Below, in pieces: positions 13,731 through 17,150 of a stretch of DNA of 17,150 nt. A model generated the notes under the pieces. The model was not told the DNA's origin. It made no database searches and saw only the letters and a list, made by a program, of their open reading frames with translations. Numbering within the stretch: the stretch's first letter is position 1; every line of letters begins with the position of its first letter. The position numbers were made by a program, and so were the translations under genes. The stretch is from positions 1 through 17,150 of the forward strand of contig CAYNFH010000146.1 in the NCBI GenBank assembly GCA_964396385.1. Reading direction: 5' to 3'. The DNA is from CAYNFH01 sp964396385 (GTDB lineage: Bacteria; Armatimonadota; Chthonomonadetes; Chthonomonadales; CAJBBX01).

Positions 13731-13760
13731 ATTCTACGCCACAGGCAGCAGATTTGACAC
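13731..13760 (-). promoter_or_regulatory. copZ: Candidate sigma-70-type promoter for copZ-copA
   Basis: On the minus strand GTGTCA (13760-13755; 4/6 to TTGACA), an 18-nt spacer, then TAGAAT (13736-13731; 5/6 to TATAAT). The transcript would start near 13724, just at the Shine-Dalgarno, giving a very short leader. No metal-sensor operator is recognised. Confidence 0.4.
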
Positions 13761-13766
13761 CCAGGA

Positions 13767-13820
13767 GACGGAAGACGGGTGACGGGCGACGGACGATCTC
13801 CGGAATCGGTCTCCCGTCCT
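13767..13820. repeat. Element E13 upstream of the M14 peptidase
   Basis: GACGGAA, GACGGGT, GACGGGC, GACGGAC (13767-13794), then GATCTCCGGAATCGG, then a short inverted arm reading GACGGGAGACC on the minus strand. It lies in the divergent gap, just upstream of the copZ promoter candidate. Confidence 0.8.
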
Positions 13821-13883
13821 CACAGGATATATCGCAATGCGCACCGAACGTACACGCCAATCTACCGCGGGAAGGAGAACGTT

Positions 13884-15635
13884 TTGGCAGACGACCTCCG
13901 GTTCGACATCTACTACCCGTACGAAGAGCTCACCCGGCACCTGCGTGCGCTGGCGGAACAGCGCCCGGACCTTGTGACGGTGGAGAGCATCGGCAGGAGC
14001 TATGAGGGCCGGGATGTGTGGTGCGCCACTGCGACAAACCGGGCGACCGGTCCGGCGGAAGAGAAGCCGGCGTTCTGGGTGGACGGGAATATCCATGCCA
14101 CGGAGGTTTCCGCCTCTTCGGCCTGCCTATATCTGCTGCGGAAGCTGGTCACGGAGTACGGGAGCAATCCGGAGGTCACGCGCTGCCTGGACACGCGAGT
14201 GCTCTATGTGGCGCCCCGCGTGAACCCGGACGGAGCGGAGCTGTTTTTCGCGGACCGGCCACGGTTCCTCCGATCCAGCACGCGCCCCTACCCGTACGAC
14301 GAGGAGCCGCTGGAAGGGCTCAAGCGGGAGGACGTGGACGGGGACGGCCGCTTCCTGCAGATGCGGATTGCGGACCCGAACGGGCCCTGGAAGCCGCACC
14401 CTGAGGAGCCGCGGCTGCTCATCCGGCGGGAGCCCACGGACGTGGAGGGACCCTTCTACCGGCTGCTGCCGGAGGGGATGCTGGAGAACTGGGACGGCGT
14501 TACGATCAAGGTTCAGCCCAATAGGGAGCGGCTGGACCTGAACCGCAACTTCCCGGCCCACTGGCGGTTGGAGCACGAGCAGTCCGGGGCGGGTCCCTAC
14601 CCCACCAGCGAGCCGGAGGTCCGCAACGTCGTCGCGTTCATGACAAGCCACCCCAACATCACCGGCGGCGTCACCTTTCACACCTACAGCGGCGTGCTGC
14701 TCCGGCCCTATGGCACACAGAGCGACGAGAGCTTTCCGGCGGAGGACCTCTGGACGTTCCAGAAGATAGGCGAGAAGGGCACGGAGATCACCGGCTATCC
14801 GGCGGCCTCCGTCTTCCACGACTTCAAATACCATCCCAAAGAGGTCATTACGGGCGTCTTCGACGACTGGATGTACGACCACCTGGGCGTCTTTGCCTGG
14901 ACGGTGGAGATCTGGTGTCCTCAGCGGCAGGCCGGGCTGACCGGCTTCGGTCCGGAGCGGCCGGAGGGCGGATTCAAGTTCATCCCCTGGTTCCGGGAGC
15001 ACCCGGCGGAGGACGACATTCAGATGCTCCGCTGGAACGACGAAGCGCTGGACGGCAAGGGCTACGTCGACTGGTATCCGTTCGAGCATCCGCAGTTAGG
15101 CCAGGTGGAGCTGGGCGGCTGGGACGCGCTCTACGCGTTCCGCAACCCGCCGCCGCACCTGCTGGAGAAGGAGGTGAGCCTCTTTCCGGACTGGGTGTTG
15201 TGGCAGGCGCTGATCTCGCCGAAACTGGAACTGCATTCGGTGGAGGTGGTGGCACTGGGGAAGGCCGACGGAGGACGGGGGACGGAGGACGGACTGAGGG
15301 GCGCGTACAAGGTGCGGTTGGTGGTACAGAACACGGGGTGGCTGCCCACGTATGTGACCAAGAAGGCGGTGGAGAGGCAGGCGGTGCGGCCGGTGATCGT
15401 GGAGATAGAGCTGCCGGAGGGCGCCAGCCTGGAGACCGGCAAGGCGCGTGAAGAGATCGGCCAGTTGGAGGGCCGGGCGTACAAGCCGGTGGGCGGGTTC
15501 GGCTGGCACGCGGATTCCACGGACGACCGCGCCAAGGTGGAGTGGGTGGTCCGCGCCCGGCCCGGGCAGACCGTGCGCCTCACGGCCCGCCACCAGCGGG
15601 CGGGCGTGGTCCGCGCGGGGGCGGTGTTGGAGTAA
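13884..15635 (+). CDS. M14-family zinc carboxypeptidase
   Basis: 583 residues from TTG at 13884, chosen because AAGGAG lies 7 nt before it; an in-frame GTG at 13779 would begin inside repeat E13. All M14 catalytic elements are present: zinc ligands H71 and E74 (IHATE), distal zinc His H266 (VTFHTYSG), substrate-binding N220-R221 (DLNRNF), the VNPDG turn, and the general base E342 (WTVEIW). A DxDGDGxF loop (residues near 151-157) resembles a calcium-binding loop and is usual in this subgroup. A C-terminal beta-rich domain (about 440-583) contains the repeat E14. No signal peptide is evident from this start, so location is uncertain. Substrate unknown. Confidence 0.9.
   Translation: MADDLRFDIYYPYEELTRHLRALAEQRPDLVTVESIGRSYEGRDVWCATATNRATGPAEEKPAFWVDGNIHATEVSASSACLYLLRKLVTEYGSNPEVTRCLDTRVLYVAPRVNPDGAELFFADRPRFLRSSTRPYPYDEEPLEGLKREDVDGDGRFLQMRIADPNGPWKPHPEEPRLLIRREPTDVEGPFYRLLPEGMLENWDGVTIKVQPNRERLDLNRNFPAHWRLEHEQSGAGPYPTSEPEVRNVVAFMTSHPNITGGVTFHTYSGVLLRPYGTQSDESFPAEDLWTFQKIGEKGTEITGYPAASVFHDFKYHPKEVITGVFDDWMYDHLGVFAWTVEIWCPQRQAGLTGFGPERPEGGFKFIPWFREHPAEDDIQMLRWNDEALDGKGYVDWYPFEHPQLGQVELGGWDALYAFRNPPPHLLEKEVSLFPDWVLWQALISPKLELHSVEVVALGKADGGRGTEDGLRGAYKVRLVVQNTGWLPTYVTKKAVERQAVRPVIVEIELPEGASLETGKAREEIGQLEGRAYKPVGGFGWHADSTDDRAKVEWVVRARPGQTVRLTARHQRAGVVRAGAVLE
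15267..15294. repeat. Heptamer array E14 inside the M14 peptidase gene
   Basis: GACGGAG, GACGGGG, GACGGAG, GACGGAC: four heptamers encoding roughly residues 462-470 (ADGGRGTEDG) in the C-terminal domain, with no spacer core. Same unit as E8 and E13. Confidence 0.8.
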
Positions 15636-15638
15636 GAT

Positions 15639-15995
15639 GTGCTTATGAGCGAACAGATAAAGGCGCTGGTGGGACAGTGGGTGGAGGTGCGGTGGGGCGC
15701 CGGGTCTGGTCCCGCCGTGTTCCCCAGTTACGTAGCGTTGCCCAGTCTTGTGTACGGGCTCGTGGAGGAGTGCGACGACTACGCGCTCCTGCTGCGCAAG
15801 TTGGACGGGGAGACGCTCTATCTGCCGCTCGATTCCATCCGGAGCATGAAGCCCGTAGCGCCACCGCGCCAGGCGCAGGACCAGCTTCTCAGGCCGTCCG
15901 AGGCGCCGGATGCGAATTCTCTGGTACGTCCTGCGGCGGGGCCATCCGAAGAATCTAACTACCTACTGCGTCCGGACGAGGAGATTCTTGGCTAA
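15639..15995 (+). CDS. Small hypothetical protein with barrel-like core and LLRP tail
   Basis: 118 residues from GTG at 15639 (GGAG 6 nt upstream), or 116 from ATG at 15645; I prefer GTG by spacing. It begins 3 nt after the peptidase stop, so the two are probably translated together. Residues 1-75 (VGQWVEVRWG, then VYGLVEECDDYALLLRK, LDGETLYLPLDSIRSM) have the strand pattern of a small Sm- or SH3-like barrel; this is inference from pattern only. The tail is Pro/Ala/Ser-rich and holds three spaced copies of a [QSY]L[LV]RP motif (QLLRP, SLVRP, YLLRP). No signal peptide. I do not recognise the family. Confidence 0.72.
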   Translation: MLMSEQIKALVGQWVEVRWGAGSGPAVFPSYVALPSLVYGLVEECDDYALLLRKLDGETLYLPLDSIRSMKPVAPPRQAQDQLLRPSEAPDANSLVRPAAGPSEESNYLLRPDEEILG

Positions 15996-16014
15996 GCCCC
16001 GCTGAGATAGGGGC
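15996..16014. terminator. Weak hairpin between convergent genes
   Basis: GCCCC (15996-16000) and GGGGC (16010-16014) flank a 9-nt loop, right after the stop of the plus-strand gene and 20 bp from the stop of the minus-strand GNAT gene. The stem is short and no T-run is present. Confidence 0.3.
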
Positions 16015-16033
16015 GGCATTGGATGATGTAGAG

Positions 16034-16612
16034 TCAATCGCCCATCACAGGGTTGTCGATAATCCCGACCACGCCCGGCCAGTTCGAGCGTGGGTTCGTA
16101 GCCGTGCGCATACCGACCCGACGCATCACGTTGGCCGAGGCCGTATTTGAGCGGTCTGTGCAGGCGAGCACGCGATATATTTGAACGATGTCGAACGCGA
16201 AAGCCACCAGGGCGCGGGCGGCTTCGGTAGCGTAGCCATGACCTCTGTGCGAAGATGACAACCCGTAGCCAATTTCCAGCTCCAAATTGGCCAGGCGCTG
16301 ATTGCCCGTTATCCCAAAGAAGTCGGGCCCGAATGGCTCCCGTTTGGCCCACGTCCAGAGGCCGGGCAAGAAACCGCAAATCCCCACCAACTCCTGATTC
16401 TGCTTGAGCAACACGGCGCGGTAGCCGTAGAGACCGTCCGTGTGGCCCCACTGGGACAGCGCGGTGTAAAGCTGCATCCTTTCACGGCGCTGCTCAAGAG
16501 AGAAGTTCGGCCCCGACCATTCGAGGTCTTCGTCGAGTATCGCGTGTGCAGCCTGAAGATCTTCGGGCAGAAAGGCCCGAATAATCAGGCGGTCGGTTTC
16601 TAATTGGTCCAT
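16034..16612 (-). CDS. GNAT acetyltransferase, RimJ/RimL-like
   Basis: 192 residues. MDQLETDRLIIRAFLPEDLQAAHAIL is the typical N-terminus of the Acetyltransf_3 group; ELEIGYGLSSSHRGHGYATEAARALVAFAF carries the acetyl-CoA pyrophosphate loop (RGHGYA), and RSNTASANVMRRVGM is the conserved C-terminal helix. It transfers acetyl from CoA to a protein N-terminus or small amine; the substrate is unknown. GGAGGAG lies 8 nt before the ATG at 16612, which is inside the end of the ABC-F gene (13-nt overlap), so translation is probably coupled. By eye it is less GC-rich than its neighbours. Confidence 0.9.
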   Translation of the reverse strand: MDQLETDRLIIRAFLPEDLQAAHAILDEDLEWSGPNFSLEQRRERMQLYTALSQWGHTDGLYGYRAVLLKQNQELVGICGFLPGLWTWAKREPFGPDFFGITGNQRLANLELEIGYGLSSSHRGHGYATEAARALVAFAFDIVQIYRVLACTDRSNTASANVMRRVGMRTATNPRSNWPGVVGIIDNPVMGD

Positions 16613-17150
16613 AGCCGTTTCTCCTCCCACTCCGAGTAGGTGCCGGGGTAGTCCTGGACGTGGCCGGACTCCACGATGAGGAGACGGTCCGCGAGGCGGT
16701 CCAGGAGGTAGCGGTCGTGGGAGATGACCAGGAGGGTGCCGGAGTAGGCAGCCAGGGCGTCCTCCAGGCGCTCGCGGGTATCGATGTCCAGGTGGTTGGT
16801 CGGCTCGTCCAGCACCAAGAGATTTGCGCCGGAAACCACCGCCCCCGCCACGGCAAGCCGCACGCGCTCGCCGCCGGAGAGATCCCGGACACGCTTGAAC
16901 ACCTCGCCCTCGCGGAACAGGAAGCAGGCCAGGAGGGTGCGGGCGTCGGTGTGGGATAGGCGGCCCATCTGCTCCACTGTCTCCAGCACCGTCAGTTGCG
17001 GGTTGAGCTGCTCCTGCTGCTGCGCGAGGTAGAGCGGCTCCACGCCCGCCCCTGTCCGCACTTCTCCGCGAGTGGGCGGCTCCAGGCCGAGCAGGAGGCG
17101 GACGAGGGTGGTCTTGCCCGCGCCGTTCGGACCGACGATGCCGACGCGCT
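16600..17150 (-). CDS. ABC-F ATPase, C-terminal nucleotide-binding domain (5' end beyond window)
   Basis: 182 residues are visible to the stop at 16600. The second ABC domain has Walker A GPNGAGKTTL at the edge, the signature LSGGERVRLAVAGA, Walker B with the ABC-F tag LLVLDEPTNHLDI, and the H-loop VISHDRYLLDRLADRLL. There is no membrane domain. The protein ends soon after (YSEWEEKRLWTN), so it has no long C-terminal extension. ABC-F proteins act on the ribosome (translation factors such as EttA, or antibiotic protection); which one this is cannot be told without the first half and the linker. The overlapping GNAT gene suggests an operon. Confidence 0.93.
   Translation of the reverse strand, partial: RVGIVGPNGAGKTTLVRLLLGLEPPTRGEVRTGAGVEPLYLAQQQEQLNPQLTVLETVEQMGRLSHTDARTLLACFLFREGEVFKRVRDLSGGERVRLAVAGAVVSGANLLVLDEPTNHLDIDTRERLEDALAAYSGTLLVISHDRYLLDRLADRLLIVESGHVQDYPGTYSEWEEKRLWTN

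Noticed and set aside
13779..13883. GTG at 13779 as start of the M14 peptidase
   Set aside because: It lies inside repeat E13, lacks a ribosome binding site and adds 35 residues with no family likeness; TTG at 13884 follows AAGGAG.
14127..15089. 320-codon minus-strand frame opposite the M14 peptidase
   Set aside because: Shadow of the peptidase, which has all catalytic residues.
558..15294. Insertion sequence or transposase
   Set aside because: No transposase or recombinase gene is present in the window; the repeats are short and non-coding by themselves.

Overview
The window is 17.15 kb of GC-rich bacterial chromosome, densely coded, with 19 recognisable protein genes and no rRNA, tRNA or CRISPR array that I can see. 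The first ~13.7 kb is almost entirely minus-strand. The gene order DUF2344 protein - rng - rplU - rpmA - obg - proB is an ancient bacterial housekeeping cluster (known from Firmicutes, Chloroflexi, Armatimonadetes and others). Together with a lipoprotein thioredoxin and an M14 peptidase it suggests a deep-branching lineage such as Armatimonadota or Chloroflexota. That placement is inference; the window holds no taxonomic marker I can place firmly.

Layout, reading genes in their own direction. Minus strand from the right: copZ and copA (copper chaperone and exporting ATPase), rtcA (RNA 3'-phosphate cyclase), a 54-codon small ORF, an isocitrate lyase/PEP-mutase family enzyme, a secreted protein with two Cys-rich metal-site-like modules, then the DUF2344 gene, rng, rplU, rpmA, a ribbon-helix-helix/PIN toxin-antitoxin pair, obg, proB, and the start of a redox lipoprotein cut by the left edge. 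Plus strand: an M14 zinc carboxypeptidase followed 3 nt later by a small barrel-like hypothetical protein. The right edge holds the end of an ABC-F ATPase overlapping a GNAT acetyltransferase gene, both minus strand.

The most striking content is not a gene. At 13 places there is a short repeat element with a shared plan but variable sequence. Four tandem copies of a 7- or 8-bp unit are followed, in all but two arrays, by a ~10-16 nt spacer around the palindromic core CCGGAWTCCGG. In many cases an inverted set of similar units (usually 2-4) follows. The unit sequence differs from locus to locus (GGTGAGA, AGTCGTG/AGTCGAG, GACGGNN, GGAGTNNN, GGTGAGGG, TGTTCAGG-like and others), while the four-copy count and spacer core persist. 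The elements sit in gene junctions and overlap stop codons (obg, rplU). In four cases they lie inside open genes (proB, copA, rtcA, the M14 peptidase). In proB the element is exactly 84 bp and adds two 14-residue repeats without breaking the frame; copA carries a sister copy. A further hairpin element (10842-11000) contains one four-unit array nested inside a different 9-mer inverted repeat.

Functionally the window joins ribosome biogenesis and RNA processing (rng, L21, L27, Obg, RtcA), proline synthesis (ProB), copper handling (CopZ, CopA, perhaps the Cys-rich secreted protein), and accessory items (toxin-antitoxin pair, GNAT). The toxin-antitoxin pair sits between rpmA and obg, a junction that is normally tight, just after a 19-bp hairpin.
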